This document shows positions 44,735 to 56,966 of a stretch of DNA of 64,000 bases, piece by piece. Position 1 is the stretch's first letter. Each line of letters opens with the position of its first letter. Under the pieces are notes generated by a model. It did no database searches. It saw nothing but the letters and a program-made list of their open reading frames with translations, and was not told the origin of the DNA. Both the position numbers and the translations under genes were made by a program. Origin of the DNA: Prochilodus magdalenae (lineage: Eukaryota; Chordata; Actinopteri; Characiformes; Prochilodontidae); assembly GCA_024036415.1 (NCBI GenBank), contig JAMWET010006573.1, forward strand, positions 597,001 through 661,000, read 5' to 3'.

Positions 44735-45100
44735 GATGGGATTGCAGGAAGGAAAGGATTGCTATTGGGAAGGAAGATAAAGGTGACCAAGAACAATAAA
44801 TAATGATGAATTTAGACTGATATAGACAATATTTATTGAGATACACATACAGAAGTAGCATCTCTTTGTATGGCATCAAGTCGCCATGTTTGCTAACACG
44901 TCAGACGTCTCGACATGGCCTTGTAAAGGTGTCCTGTGATAATCCATCCCATGCAGCTTTAATATTCTCACAGAGTTCCTGCAGATGGTGCAGTATGGGG
45001 TGGGGGTGGAGTGACACCAGGCCTTTTTGACATGTGACGTGACATCTTGGTGCTGACCACGATGTTTCCACACATGGATTTGTTGATCGTCTCCACCATG
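44735..45100 (-). mobile_element. TcA copy 7, partial
   Basis: The 3' part in TcA orientation: GGGATTGCAGGAAGGAAAGG, then GATTTAGACTGATATAGACA, the internal join at about 45000-45020, and the first-aspartate region reaching CGTCTCCACCATGAT. It is cut off there. Confidence 0.8.
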
Positions 45101-45144
45101 ATACATATACATATGTTTTTTTTTGCCCAAAAAGACACTGACAC

Positions 45145-45185
45145 TCCCAGTCAAAAGTTTAGGTACACCCTTCTAAATGAATGTT
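45145..45185. mobile_element. Terminal scrap of another Tc1-like family
   Basis: CCCAGTCAAAAGTTTAGGTA then CACCCTTCTAAATGAATG is close to the terminal repeat of a widespread fish Tc1 family (core AGTCAAAAGTTTGGACAC). Confidence 0.5.
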
Positions 45186-45689
45186 GTTGGTGATCTTAAA
45201 GACTCTTACACGTATCAGCTCTGACTGATGAGAGTCTGAAACAGTACATATCCTGATATACCACATCTACTCTTTATGTGCCACAGTATTATATTTCTCC
45301 ATATCTCCACCTCTAATATATATTTAGTGGTGTAAAAACTTTGATCTCTTCTTCTGCACAGTGTAAAAGCTCTAGTTCCCTTTTCAGTTTAGTGAATATT
45401 CATGATGGACAGACCAATAGAACTGTTCCAATTCTGCTTAGAAATCAACCTTGTTCTTTCAGCCTCCACTGCAGGCTAAGAAAGCTGTTTCCTCTTCTTG
45501 TAAAGGTCCATTCTGGAGGGTTTTAAGGTGAACTGTATAATCCCAGGAGTGTGAGTTTATAGTTTGGTGTCTATTCTTTCATTCCACAGTAAATCATTAA
45601 CATAAACATAAGGAGAACCTGCTATGAGGAGCCCTGTAACAATAATACTATTCAAGTATTCAAGCCCTATTCAAGCTGGGTTAATTTCA
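45186..45689. other. Unassigned DNA
   Basis: No gene or repeat recognised. Confidence 0.4.
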
Positions 45690-45972
45690 TCCTGCGGAGT
45701 GTGTGTAATGGGATTCAAACATTGGGAAGAGGTGGGAGAGTGTCTTGTTCCATGTGTGAAAAATGGCTCCAAAGCAGATGTTGATGATTGGCTAACTCAA
45801 AGGTATCCACCAAATCTGGACCAAGTGACCAATTCTTTGATGGGAGAGTGCCTGAACATTAATGTGACCCACATCCACAAACTTGTCCAGTCCATGCACA
45901 ATCCAATCACAGCTGGTGCTGCTGGGGATATTATATGCTATTGGGTACATTTCAGTCACATGGCTTATGTTT
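45690..45972 (+). mobile_element. TcX copy 5, with a further internal deletion
   Basis: From GTGTGTAATGGGATTCAAAC to CATTTCAGTCACATGGCTT. After GATGATTGGCTAA it jumps directly to CTCAAAGGTATCCACCAAAT, losing about 140 bp that hold the helix-turn-helix in other copies. Confidence 0.75.
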
Positions 45973-46109
45973 AGGCCCATGGTGCATATAATGACTCTAG
46001 CATTCTCTAGCACTGTGTGTCCCAACTTGAGTCCAGTACACTGGACAATTGGACATTAGAACTACAGCTACCTTACATGCCATTGTTATATATGAGGAAT
46101 CCAATCATT

Positions 46110-46430
46110 TAGGGTCTGGTTACAGTGCCTCCACAAGCACCAATAACAGCTGTGATTGGATTTGGATTTGAAGTTTCTGGATGTAGGCCACATGTTCAGA
46201 CACTCTTGCATCAAAGAATTGATCAGTTGGTCCAGATTTGGTGAGTGCCTTCTCTGACACAGTCCCAAAGAGAATTCCCTGTGGAATGGGATTTTAGCCA
46301 CTGCTGGTAGACCCTTATGACTGTACGCTTCCATACACCTGCAGATTCAGCTACTTCCTTCACACCACGGCCTTTGGCATGCTCAAATACAGTCACTTCT
46401 TTTAGCCAACCATTAACATCTGGCAACGGT
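46110..46430 (-). mobile_element. TcX copy 6, partial
   Basis: From GTTACAGTGCCTCCACAAGC to ACCATTAACATCTGGCAACG. The minus-strand frame 46223-46426 keeps VKEVAESAGVWKRTVIRVYQ, the helix-turn-helix region. The outer ends are missing. Confidence 0.75.
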
Positions 46431-46499
46431 TACTCATTTAATGTCTGGTGAGTCTGTGGGCAGTGAAGGAAATATCATGGAAGTTTTTTTGACCAAACC

Positions 46500-46860
46500 A
46501 TTTGAGAAGGAGCTTGTGAGCAATCGCTCTATTTACAGGGGCTTATTTAGACATATGTAGAAACAGTAACAGAACAGACAGCAGCTCTGTTCCCACTCTC
46601 TCTAATAAGACTGCGAAGACAGAACAGAATGTGTTTGTGAAAGCTCTGCTCTGTTGCAGTGTGGTCCACTGTCTTCTCTCCAGCACTGCACTCAACCCCC
46701 ATTAGCCCGGGGCCAGCTGTGCGAGTTCTTTTCAAGGCCGTCTTCAGTTTGGAGCCCACCAACTCAGATTCAGTCAGGCTCGATTAGGACATCAATTACG
46801 TTTCATCAGCCACCAGCCAGAGAAACAGATGTGAAATGCTGCGTTCGGACATGTTGATTC
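46500..46860. other. Candidate conserved non-coding block
   Basis: Repeat-free; words include CTCGATTAGGACATCAATTA, CAACCCCCATTAGCCCGGGG and ACAGCAGCTCTGTTCC. Low-certainty inference. Confidence 0.3.
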
Positions 46861-47046
46861 GAGGGCTGCATGTCTGTGAAAAGCATTCAGAACGGTCAGT
46901 AGTCTTGTCCGAGTTTCAATCAGTGACCATTCAGGTAGTCAGTCTTCATTATATGACATCACACTAACTGTGCAATGAATAACTGATGAGCAGCCAGTGT
47001 TGATTCTGCTAAATCAGTCATATTGCTCAATTATGGCCTAATAAGG

Positions 47047-47195
47047 CAGTGGTCGCCAGCCCTGCTCCTGGAGATCTACCTTCCTGTAGGCCTCAAATCC
47101 ACTCTGAATGTCTCCACCGGATCCATGTAATTACTGCCTTCAGAATCTTTAAGTTAGCAGAAGGTGGTGGTTCCAGATTTGGGGCCAGAGGTGAA
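47047..47195 (+). repeat. hAT-type miniature element fragment
   Basis: AGTGGTCGCCAGCCCTGCTC then CTGGAGATCTACCTTCCTGT is nearly the standard start of a widespread fish miniature element. The remainder is degraded. Confidence 0.55.
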
Positions 47196-47267
47196 ACCTC
47201 TGAACCACTGAAGATCACTGGAGAGCAGTGCTGTAAAAGTTCTTCACACTCACATATCTTACAAAAC

Positions 47268-47475
47268 ATCATCATCAAAAGAATTCCTGAAAGGAATCAG
47301 CTGACAGGAATAAAACTTGGTGGGTAGGTATGACATTGTGAGACATGCCAATGATTCAAGTTTCACATTCGGATGCATATGTGACGCAAACAAGGACGGG
47401 CTTTATCACTGTACCTGACTGACCCAATGGCCATGATTGTGGACATTCAGCGAGCAGTGATGCCTCCATGAGCAC
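47268..47475 (+). mobile_element. TcA copy 8, 5' end
   Basis: TCATCATCAAAAGAATTCCT, then ATCAGCTGACAGGAATAAAA and ACCTGACTGACCCAATGGCC. It stops at GCGAGCAGTGATGCCTCCAT. Only the 5' quarter is present. Confidence 0.75.
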
Positions 47476-47494
47476 CATACTGCACTACTGTTTG

Positions 47495-47740
47495 GTTGCA
47501 AAGCTCCTGTGTTACTCAGTCCTGGGCTCTTTTACTTTCTGTTTATTGGCATTCCTGGTTTTGCCCCCTGCATTGTCTCCCGATTTTGCCAACATGGATC
47601 TGCTCATGATGTTGCTTGCCTGTGTTTTGACACCTGTCTCTTATGGATGTGGATTACCTCTTATCTACTGTGCATTCCTGGAGTCCTAGGCTGCACTTAA
47701 AGCCACTTAGCACATGCAGCCTGCTTCAACTCCTTCAATA
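47495..47740 (+). repeat. Possible retroposon or LTR 3' remnant
   Basis: T/C-rich text ending CTGCACTTAAAGCCACTTAG then CACATGCAGCCTGC, similar in style to 28650-28945. No ends are visible. Confidence 0.3.
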
Positions 47741-48194
47741 ACCATTTAATGCTCTAACAGACTGGGCATCTCACTCCATCCAGCTGGTATCTGCAGATGT
47801 TTTTGGATGCCTGAAATGTACCGTAACATGTATAGCCAACAGGTTCCGTTCCAGTTCACACACCAAACTTTGAATGATTGCATGCAAGAAGGAGCCCTGA
47901 AAAGTTAGTTCCCAGTTGGAACCAAAGAATAGTAGGTTCCTCAGTTTGAACATCCGGCAACATCTGTGGGCGTGTTAGATGTTGAAGAAATAGAAGGCAA
48001 CAATGGTGACACTGAGTGGTATGCTGAAGAACCTCTTCTATGTATTATTATCTTCAGTAGTTGATCTGTGCTGCTTTCTGGATATAAACATGCATCTGGA
48101 ACAACGGCATAAACACTCACAGGAAATGTATGCACTCTGCCATTTTGTTACTACAGTTTACTACCGCTGTGTAGCACCTGCCGTTGAGCATCCT
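47741..48194. other. Unassigned DNA
   Basis: Nothing recognised apart from GGTTCC/GGAACC words near 47840 and 47910 that may belong to the repeat that follows. Confidence 0.35.
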
Positions 48195-48285
48195 TTGACA
48201 TTCCAGTAAAAACTGGTGCAAATGCAGACTGGTTTCCTGAATAGCACCAAGTTTATAAGAAGCCTGAATGTACGTAGGTTAAGAC
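48195..48285. repeat. Dispersed repeat, partner of 33875-33965
   Basis: CCAGTAAAAACTGGTGCAAA then CAGACTGGTTTCCTGAATAG and AGAAGCCTG align by eye with 33880-33950. Confidence 0.4.
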
Positions 48286-49139
48286 CCAGGGTTGAAGAGG
48301 ACAGAACTTGATAGTGCTCACGTCTTAAACGTAAAGCTTCACTTTATTTACGAGTGACTTTGTCATTTTATTTTCGCTTGCTGTATTCACTTCTTACCAG
48401 GGTTCTCATTGGGTGTTGACCCCTCACGTACTCCATAGGTTACTTAACTCTGAATTACTCAAACCTCTGAGTATTAGAGCCAACCAGGAGAGACTTGGGC
48501 AGACTAAGAAATGGGCCTAAAATCAGGGTAAAAGCCATGTAGCATATCACTGGTTTAATTAGGCAGATCATGTTAATGCATTCAGTGCTAGACAGTAGGG
48601 TTATGCATCAACACTCTTGTTAGATTATCCTACATTCAGGACTTTTGCTGTTATATGGGGGTTTTGCTTTGCCTTTCTGGCTGCGTGTGTATTTCAACAA
48701 AAACAGGGTCACCCAAATTTGGGCATGCAAGTATGGATATAAACACTATGCAAAAATGTCCATTTTTTGGATGCAGTCAAAACAAGGGGAGCCAGGGAGG
48801 GGCAAGTGGAGTTTGTTGGGAGTTTGGGCAAATGTAGGTGAGGGGCATGAGAAAATTAGCACTCATTATAATGCCTCGCTCCGTCTACCAGACCCACCTG
48901 CCTCTCTTAGTGGTGGCTTAGAGTGTAATGGCGCAGTGCAAGGTATGAAGGGCTTACATTTTAGCCCTAGTGAAGGTTTTCCTGGAACTCCATTTATATT
49001 AGCACTGGATTAGCATGATGTTCATTTGAGCATAGATATATTTTCATACTGGGAATTTAAAATACTAATATAATGTGCTGTGGTGTCTTTACCATCAGTA
49101 GTTTTATAAGAGAAGAAATGTTTATGTTAAGCTGTTTTA
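48286..49139. other. Unassigned DNA
   Basis: No gene recognised. The 122-codon plus-strand frame at 48645-49013 has no family resemblance. Confidence 0.4.
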
Positions 49140-49235
49140 GGTTCACTGGCATCCTGTCCAGGGTGCTTCCTGCCTTTCACCCAGTGAGTACTGGGAAAGG
49201 CTCCAGCAGCCCACCATGACCCAGAAAAATAAGGG
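49140..49235 (+). repeat. Fish LINE/SINE 3' tail fragment
   Basis: GGCATCCTGTCCAGGGTGCT, then GTGAGTACTGGGAAAGGCTC and CAGCAGCCCACCATGACCCA. Same family as 21480-21605. Confidence 0.65.
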
Positions 49236-49769
49236 CTATTATGCTGAGGAGCCTGAATACAGGTGGAGTGGTGGGATTGAGGGTTGTGACTTTAGCTGTT
49301 AGTGCTGGAGGTGCTGTGATTCTTCTTATCGAGTTTGCTGCAAATTAAAAACAAGGCTGCATTGTGTGCCGCAACCTTAAGTCAAGTTTTCCAACATGTT
49401 ACTGTTGTTTTTTCCAGTTTGTCTTTATTAATAGCTGCATTTAACCAAAAAACAGAAGATTCTAACCGCCAAATTTAAAACCGAATAACTACCCAAGGAA
49501 CAAATATCCGAATAGTCACAAAATCTGTTTCTTACATAATGCAAGCTGCAAACTTATTGTCATCGACTAATCATTAATGTCAATCAATCATTTTCATAGA
49601 CGATTAATCGCGGCAGCCCAGGACTTGAATTAAAACCTACCAATATGTCTTCCCCTTGCTTCTTCAGGGCTGACTGACAGGGTGGAGAGAGGACAGAGCT
49701 TCTAAAATAACCTTGCTAAGTAATTTGCACCATGTGTGATGTGTCTTGAGGAGCAAGAGAGATACTAAA

Positions 49770-50115
49770 TATCTCATGTGCACTTAGCACTTGAGCTTTC
49801 CCTCTAGGCTGCGACCGCAATGAAGGCTTGACAGCAAGCTATCCGGCAGAAACGTGTCTCTGTGATCTCCAGACCTCTTCCCGATCCACAATTTATGAAG
49901 GATTACAGAAACAAACCATTACCAGGGGCAGAGGCTAGTGACATTTGGCACCAAGGATGGCCTTGAGGATGGTCGTTTCTTTCACTGAAGCATGATGGCA
50001 GAGATGGAGAACCCGCAGGCGCTCTTCTCTCAGTGAACGGTTTATCCATTGAAATGGATTACAGCCGGAGAAAGAGAAGACTTTGTATTTTTCTCTCATG
50101 TTACTTTATGCTTAG
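49770..50115. other. Candidate conserved non-coding block
   Basis: Repeat-free, GC-balanced, with words such as CCACAATTTATGAAGG, GAACGGTTTATCCATTG and GAAATGGATTACAGCC (a GGATTA OTX-type core). Low-certainty inference. Confidence 0.3.
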
Positions 50116-50435
50116 AGTGCTGTCAATGGCTATAAACAGGCCAGTGGGTTTTCTTAACAGTCTGTTCTGATGTGTATAATTTAGTAGGTGTAGATTATTT
50201 ATTCAGGAGTCTTCATAAGCGCTAATCATACCGTGAGCTGGGCAGGTTCATGCTGAGAGCATTCCTGAGGGTTTTTATAGTCATCGGATAGAACAGAGCC
50301 ACCTTCGATTTAATCAATCAATGCTTTAATCCACACTGGTACAGGTAGATGTACAGGGTCTCTTGCAGCCTGTTGGCTTTGTTAGTTTAGTTTGTGTCAC
50401 TTTCATTGACTGGTTAAGGAACTCATTTAAATGCT

Positions 50436-51116
50436 TCCCTTTAAAGAGGAAACACTGTGATAAAGGAGTTACTTTCTCAGTTCTGGTGTATGTGGAGCTC
50501 CTACCTGCCCACAAGCTGTGAGATAACAAAACCCAGTCAGTGTGTTATGGGCTGCCTAGATTAAGAGACATCATGCCCATGTATTACCATTATTTGCTCA
50601 CTAGGCCAGAACTTAGTCCCCATTTGCATGCATAAGGGCTCCTGCAGATTGTTCAGATAGAGCTGCACGAGGATAATGGGGCTACAAATACTTGCAGGGT
50701 GTGAGTGACGGGATCCATAGATTAGGAAGAGGTGGAACAGTGTAATGAATGTCCTGTTCCATGTGTGGAAAACAGCTCCACAGCAGATGTTAATGATTGG
50801 CTAAATAGCGTGAAGGCATGCCGAAGACCATAGTGTGAAGGAAGTAGCTGAATTTACAGGTGTATAGAAGCATATGGTCATGCAGGTCTACTAGCAGTAG
50901 CTAAAATCCAAGTCTACAGGGACATTTTTTCTGAAGGCATCCACCAAATCTGGCCCAACTGACCAATTCTTTGACGTAGGAGTGTCTGACCACTGATGTG
51001 GCCTACATCTAGAAACTTATCCAGCACATGCCAAATCCAGTCACAGCTGTTATTGGTGCTCATGGAGCTAATACACACCATGCACCATTATGTATGTTTT
51101 AGTCACAGGGGAGCAT
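50436..51116 (+). mobile_element. TcX copy 7, longest copy
   Basis: The core runs from ACTTAGTCCCCATTTGC (50611) to TTTAGTCACAGGGGAGCAT (51116). The 175 bp to its left match the flank of copy 3. The interior shows all TcX landmarks: ACGGGATCCATAGATTAGGA, the helix-turn-helix region with frame damage, and the tail text CCAGTCACAGCTGTTATTGG. Confidence 0.75.
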
Positions 51117-51589
51117 ATTTATATAATCAGCTATACATTTCTCAGCTTTGATATATTTGCTGTATGAAATGGACTCTAGGTTCCCATTTATTGGGAACTT
51201 TTTAGGTGACCATAGACTTCTATTGCAGTTGCTTCACTGCAGAAACCAAGCAAACTGTGACACCATCTATAGTCTCAGCTGATGGTCTGCGTTTAGGATA
51301 GTGGACACTTTGCTGGGTTTGGTGGACCATTCATTTAATGGCCAGATTATTGCTTTCCAGAGCACTTCATTCTAAAGGTCAGCAGGCCAGTCATGAGCAA
51401 GACGTCCATAAATCCCTTTGAAACTGATTAGGAGTGCTCTGCACTTTTTCTCTCAGCCTTAACTTCAGTGCATTCAGGATTTCTACTCGTTCTGAAGGTC
51501 AGCTGTCTAACTGTGTTCTTAACTTCTTTATCTTCTGGCTTCTCAGCAGGGCAGTCTTTCATAGAGCTGCACAAAATGAGTAAACACAC
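51117..51589. other. Unassigned DNA
   Basis: Nothing recognised. Confidence 0.4.
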
Positions 51590-51812
51590 TCACTGGCCAC
51601 TTTATTAGAAACACCTCTATTGTAGACTTTTATTTACTGGCCACTTTATTAGAAATGCCTAACTTGTACTTCCACTAACAGGCCACTTTATTAGAAACAC
51701 CTACATTGTGAACTTCCACTTACTGGCCACTTTGGTAAAAACACCTACATTGTAATTCCACTCACTGGCCACTTTATTAGAAACACCTACCTTGTATGTC
51801 CACTCACTGGCG
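51590..51812. repeat. Five-unit ~47-bp tandem repeat
   Basis: CACTGGCCACTTTATTAGAA then ACACCTACATTGTA recurs five times with small changes. The unit is like the terminal sequence of a common fish element (compare CGGGCACTTCATTATGTAC at 52588 and ACTGTCCACTATATTTG at 52751). Confidence 0.85.
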
Positions 51813-52584
51813 ACCGTATGAAGCCCACCTCTCATATAGCTGGGGTGGGTCAAATTTGTAATCTGAAGAAGGCAGCATCCACACATAGACAATCCTGCCA
51901 CTCTGGATCCCATCATTGGTCACATTCTGACCACAAGACCATCACTTTTTGACCACAGGGTAGATTCTTACATCAGTGACACTGACGTGATCAGAGACTC
52001 ACTGATCGTGAATGACCAGAGGGTCTACCGTCTCTACATGTACACCCACACATGTAGATGAGTACATGTGTTTCTGACCGGCGAGAGTACATCACGAATG
52101 CAGTGTTGCACGTGACCATGGTGGCTGGCAGACGACATTAGCCAAAGCTGAGATTCCATTCATTCTCACATTCTGGAGCATGTTAAGTTTATTCCGGATT
52201 CTTTTTCCCCACTGGGTCCGTCTGCTGATAGATGTGCTCATGTTTCCAAGAAGCTCCTGAAAATGCATCTAAGACTCCTCAAAATACGTGACAAATAAAA
52301 ACCTCTGAAAGAAAAAGGAAGATGAAAGAGAGAGAGTTCTTTTGGAAGAGTGATGCATCGCAATTCCTGAGAGATTAAATTTGCTTTCGCATGTCACGCT
52401 TGCATCTTCGTCACAACACAGGATTGTTATGGTCTCTGAACGTTCAGCTGTCAGTGAGTGCACAGCAATGTTTATACCCCTCATATAAAGTTAAGCACAG
52501 GGGACCCTGCCTTGTTGTTCCTGGGAACATTTCTGAACATGCTCTGAATACAAACTCTCATAAAGCCAGCAATATCACCTACAC

Positions 52585-53235
52585 GCACCGGGCACTTCAT
52601 TATGTACAGCTCTACTTCATCAGCTATGTGGGTTGTGGATCATCTCAACACTGTAGTGACACTGGTAGTTGTGTGTTAGTGTGTGTTGTGCTGGTGTGAG
52701 TGGATCAGATACAGCAGTGCTGCTGGAGTGTTTAAACACTGTGTCCACTCACTGTCCACTATATTTGACACTCCTACCTTGCTGGTCCACCTTGTAGATG
52801 TACAGTCAGAGACGATAACTCATCTCCTGCTGCACAGTGCAGTGTTGGTCATCCTCTAGTCGTTCGTCAGTGGTCACAGGATGCTGCAAATAGGACACTG
52901 TCCAAGGGATGCCACCTATGGGATGCTGCTGGCTGAATAATTTTGGTTGGTGCATGAGTCTCAGTCCAGAAGTGACACTGAGGTGTCTAGCAGCACTGCT
53001 GTGTCTGATCCACTTACACCAGCACAACACACACTAACACACCACCACCACAGCACTGTCAGTGCAATGCTGAGAACGATCCACCATCCACATAATACCT
53101 GCTGTGTGGGGGTCCTGACCATTGAAGAATAGGGTAATCAAGTATACAGAGAAACAGATGGACTAGAGTCTGTAGAGCTGCAGAGTGTCCTATATGCTTA
53201 GTGGAGCTGATAAGATGTATGTTGTTAATGTTAAT
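52585..53235. repeat. Fold-back type element
   Basis: The left arm (52655-52730) reads AGTGTGTGTTGTGCTGGTGT then GAGTGGATCAGATACAGCAG; the right arm (52985-53075) reads CTGTGTCTGATCCACTTACA then CCAGCACAACACACACTAAC. The arms are imperfect complements about 250 bp apart. The whole follows a widespread fish miniature element. No protein is encoded. Confidence 0.7.
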
Positions 53236-53945
53236 ATGCTGCTGCTTGTCAGGAGCATGCTGTATGTAGAAGAGTAGCCTTTGTTGTTAGGTGTATGTTA
53301 ACCTGTGCTCTCATTACTGTGGGAGTGATCTTTCTGTTGGTTTTGTCTGGATCGGAAAACAAATGGCCTTACAGCAGTGACATGCCCAACACCATCATGG
53401 TGTTGCATAGGTCTTGTGTAACCTGTTGTGATATCGTCAAAAAACCACAGACCACTCAAGGTGGTCATAGGTATCCAGGTGTGGGCACATTAAATAGTTG
53501 TGCCCTGCAGCAGCCAATAACCCGATATCCCAAAACAGTTAGCAGTACTGTGTGGTACACAAACGCAGTACTGAACTGTTATTTAGATAATTGTTAATGA
53601 CCAGTAAAGAGAACCAGTCAACATGGTGGCCAACGGCCTGGTACCAGGATGGCGTTGATGAGGTGCAGTTAAAAGGGCCAGTCTTTATTGAGTTAAACAG
53701 CAGGTTAGGTAATGTAAGACTACAGTTTCAGAATCGAATAATACCTCTGTCTGACAGCATGGGTAAAACCTGTACGTCCTCACCGAGTGTCCTCACATGA
53801 TTTAGAGAATTGGACCACTCAGAAGATCTACAGGATGCTCAATAACAGGCCATGATTCCTGGACCACTGAGAGAGACGACTGCTGAAATCAACACAGTAA
53901 GAGCCAGCAGTGTCAGTAGTCTTCCTGCTCATGCCATGCAGCTCT
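53236..53945. other. Unassigned DNA
   Basis: No gene or named repeat. Confidence 0.4.
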
Positions 53946-54457
53946 ATCTCTCTGTCTGGGTGTCTCTGTCTCTTTTGTTGGAGTCTCTATTTTGTCTCTC
54001 TTTGGTTCTCTCTCTCTCTCTCTCTCTCTCTTTGGTTCTCTCTCTCTCTCTCTCTCTATTTTTCTTTTTCTGTCTGTTTTTCTTTTGCTATTTTTCGGTC
54101 TGTCCCTGTCTTTCTCTCTCTATGTTTCTTTGTCTCTCTCTTACAGAGTCACCGCCTCTCTGTGTCTCTCTCTCAATCAGTCTTTCTTTCATTTCTTTTT
54201 CTGTCTGTCTTTCTCTCTGTCTGTCTTTTTTTCTCGCTCTCTGTTTTTGTCTCTTTCTCTTGCAGACTCATTCTCTCTCTGTGTCTGTGTGTGTCTATCT
54301 CTGGTTGACTTTCTCTCTTTCTCTATCTCTGTCCCTGTCTCTTTTTCTCTCTGTCTATCTTTTTTGTGTGTGTCTCTCTCGCTGACTCTTCCTCCCTCTG
54401 TCTTTTTTGTCTCTGTCTCTCTGTCTCTCTCTGACTCTTTCTTTCTCTGTCTGTCTG

Positions 54458-54507
<50 letters not shown>

Positions 54508-54523
54508 TATTCTCTCTCTGACT
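53946..54523. repeat. Pyrimidine-rich tract (CT/CTTT)
   Basis: About 580 bp made nearly of TCTCTC, TTTCT and GTCT words. Frames of up to 177 codons rich in Ser, Leu, Phe and Cys are by-products. Confidence 0.95.
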
Positions 54524-55659
54524 GAAACTTCACTTTCCTGTCACTTCCATTCTGTTGGGTGCTACAGTGGAAGAAAGCTGAATTAAGGCTGAAAGTTCTA
54601 TTGACAACCACAATAATCAAGCAAGGCTGAACCAATGTGTTCTGTCTCTCTCCACTCAACTCTGTACTGGGGGCAGCTACACATGGCTCTATTCAAATAG
54701 CCATAAAGCATCTCCTAATTCCAAACCAGCATTAAAACAAACCAGTTCAATTCTGACTTACCTTTTCCCAGTATGGCTGCAGGCTGCTTGTTTGTGTGTT
54801 GAACATCCTGAGCTGCCAGATTAAGTTTAGTGAATCCGGTACAGACAAGCTAAAACTGAAGACCAGTACTAAGACCAAAACTCAACGACCATAAACCAGA
54901 GCTAAGGGTCATAACCAGGGCAACTAGACAAAATAAGAAGGTCCAGAGCTGCACGGCATGCCTAATACAGGACATCTCAGAGACACCAACATGGCAGCTG
55001 ATTGAAACCAGGTTGGAAACCAAGCTCTTGAACTGGTGAGAGTGGGCAAGGAGGGGAACTAGCAGATGTGATATGATTGCAGCTGGGGCTGCTGATCTCA
55101 GCTGGGGTCACTACAATGTCTTTTTACAAAGGCACGTTCTGATTTCCATCCCTATTCCTGGACAGCTGTTTGGCTAAGTAAACAATCTACATGCCAGTGT
55201 AGATAGTAGCTAAGTATTAGCAGTTTAACCTTCTTTTAATCACATTGAGCGTGCCCTTTGGTTCATAAACATCAAATCTCTTGACATGGCACATCAATTT
55301 CTGTTTCAAAATCATGTTTCAGTGCTCTTTGTGCAGTAGGAAAGTCAACTGGATCAGATAACAAGCTTTAAATATCTGATGGGGACAAAGAAGGTGTTTC
55401 ATTACTGTCACCCCTAAAACTTGGAGGGGAGGAGAAAATACACCTTAGGGGCAAAGCCTCCTGTTGCCTAGGTGGGTATAGGACTGTGTGTTAATAGATT
55501 ACTATGAATAAGCTACAAATAGCATAGAGGTTGGATCTAGAACCATGTCTGTGTATGCAAGCCTAAATAAATACTGTGTGTGGACTGCTCCGTGGACTAA
55601 TGAGATGCTTGTAGATGTAACAAGGTTTACATTTGGGTTTAATGAACAGGAACGAGTGA
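54524..55659. other. Unassigned DNA
   Basis: No gene or named repeat. Confidence 0.4.
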
Positions 55660-56245
55660 GTATAGTTTGTACTGCATACTGTATACACCTCTTAGTGTAG
55701 TATACAGTAGTACAGTAACAGGTTCTGACCTACAGTGTAGTATACTAATGCAGTCACATGACCTGTTACCTCACATTTATCTCAGAGCTGTTATTACTGT
55801 ATCCACTGTTTAGAGCTAGCTGCTGCTCATGCTGCTCAGTTACTGCAACTCTTGGCTATTTTACTCTAAAACTGACCCTCTAAAAGGAGTTCATCTTTTA
55901 TTAATCTTCAGAGCTGTATATTTGAGGCTCATTCTGATGAAAACATACCCCACTACAATCACTAAACCCACATACATACTCAGAGTTGGCTGTGTTTTGC
56001 TCCCCAGTGTTACCCGCCGCCATTTTCTCTGGCTAAAGCAGGCCAAGAGCTGGTGAGGCCACGATGCATGATGGGATACAGTTCACCATGAAAATAGTTC
56101 CCTCATGTACACTTGAAACTCTGACTGGAGTAGAACACCAGCCAGTTATTTTCAGTGCACTACAGATCTTCAGTTTGGACACATACTGTATACTACATAC
56201 TACTTGTAGATTTAGTGTGTGAGTAGTATGGAGTAGACCATTGCA
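55660..56245. repeat. Miniature element with inverted TATAC-type ends
   Basis: The left end GTACTGCATACTGTATACAC and right end ACTGTATACTACATACTACT are loosely inverted; the centre has CACGATGCATGATGGGATAC, a hallmark of a common fish miniature element. Class (hAT or Harbinger) not determined. Confidence 0.5.
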
Positions 56246-56649
56246 AATACAACCAGTGTCAACCAATAAGCACACAAGGGCAACCAAAACAAACTGGCAT
56301 TATACCAAACAACCAGGCAGGGGTAATGCTAAAGATACAGCAACACGGGCAAACCACTCTGTATGCAAATAGAAGTGTAGTGTTGGCAATTCATCAGAAA
56401 GACAGACAGAAATAAGACTCACCAATAAGACTAACACTACACTGGCCTCTCTGTAATATGATCAACCTTGTAAGTGATGTAATGAGAACAGTTCATAATT
56501 GGTGGGCTGTGAACATGATGTCACAGAGAAGTGGATCATGGGATTGTAGTTTGTTGAAACAGATACAGGAGGATAACTCAGAAGTGGGACAATGTAGGAT
56601 TTGAGGATTTAGAGACCCCTCTGGCAGAAATGTGTAACTGCAAGCAACA
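56246..56649. other. Unassigned DNA
   Basis: No gene or named repeat. Confidence 0.4.
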
Positions 56650-56966
56650 CAATAAATTTGGTGGATGCCTTCCCTGGCCCACTTCCAGGAAAGAGTAAAA
56701 GGTAGACTGGGATTTTAGAGACTGCTGGTAGACCCACATGACTGTACACTTCCATACACCTGCAGATTCAGCTACTTCCTTCACACTACGGTCTTTTTAA
56801 CACCCAAATGCTCATAATTAACATCTGCTTTGGATCCATTTTCCACACATGGAACGAGACATTCACTGCACTGTATCACCTCTTCTCAATCTATGGATCT
56901 TGCCACTCACACGCCGCAGGTATTTATATCCTCATCATCCTCATGCAGCTCCATCTGCAGTAGCAG
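56650..56966 (-). mobile_element. TcX copy 8, partial
   Basis: From AATTTGGTGGATGCCTTCCC to CAGCTCCATCTGCAGTAG. The helix-turn-helix text VAESAGVWKCTVMWVYQQ is in the minus frame 56578-56784. A short deletion near 56795-56815 breaks the frame. Confidence 0.75.

Noticed and set aside
48645..49013. 122-codon plus-strand frame
   Set aside because: No recognisable domain; no sign of splice sites or neighbouring exons.
53852..54525. Plus-strand frames of 132-177 codons
   Set aside because: By-product of the CT-rich tract; three overlapping frames are open together.
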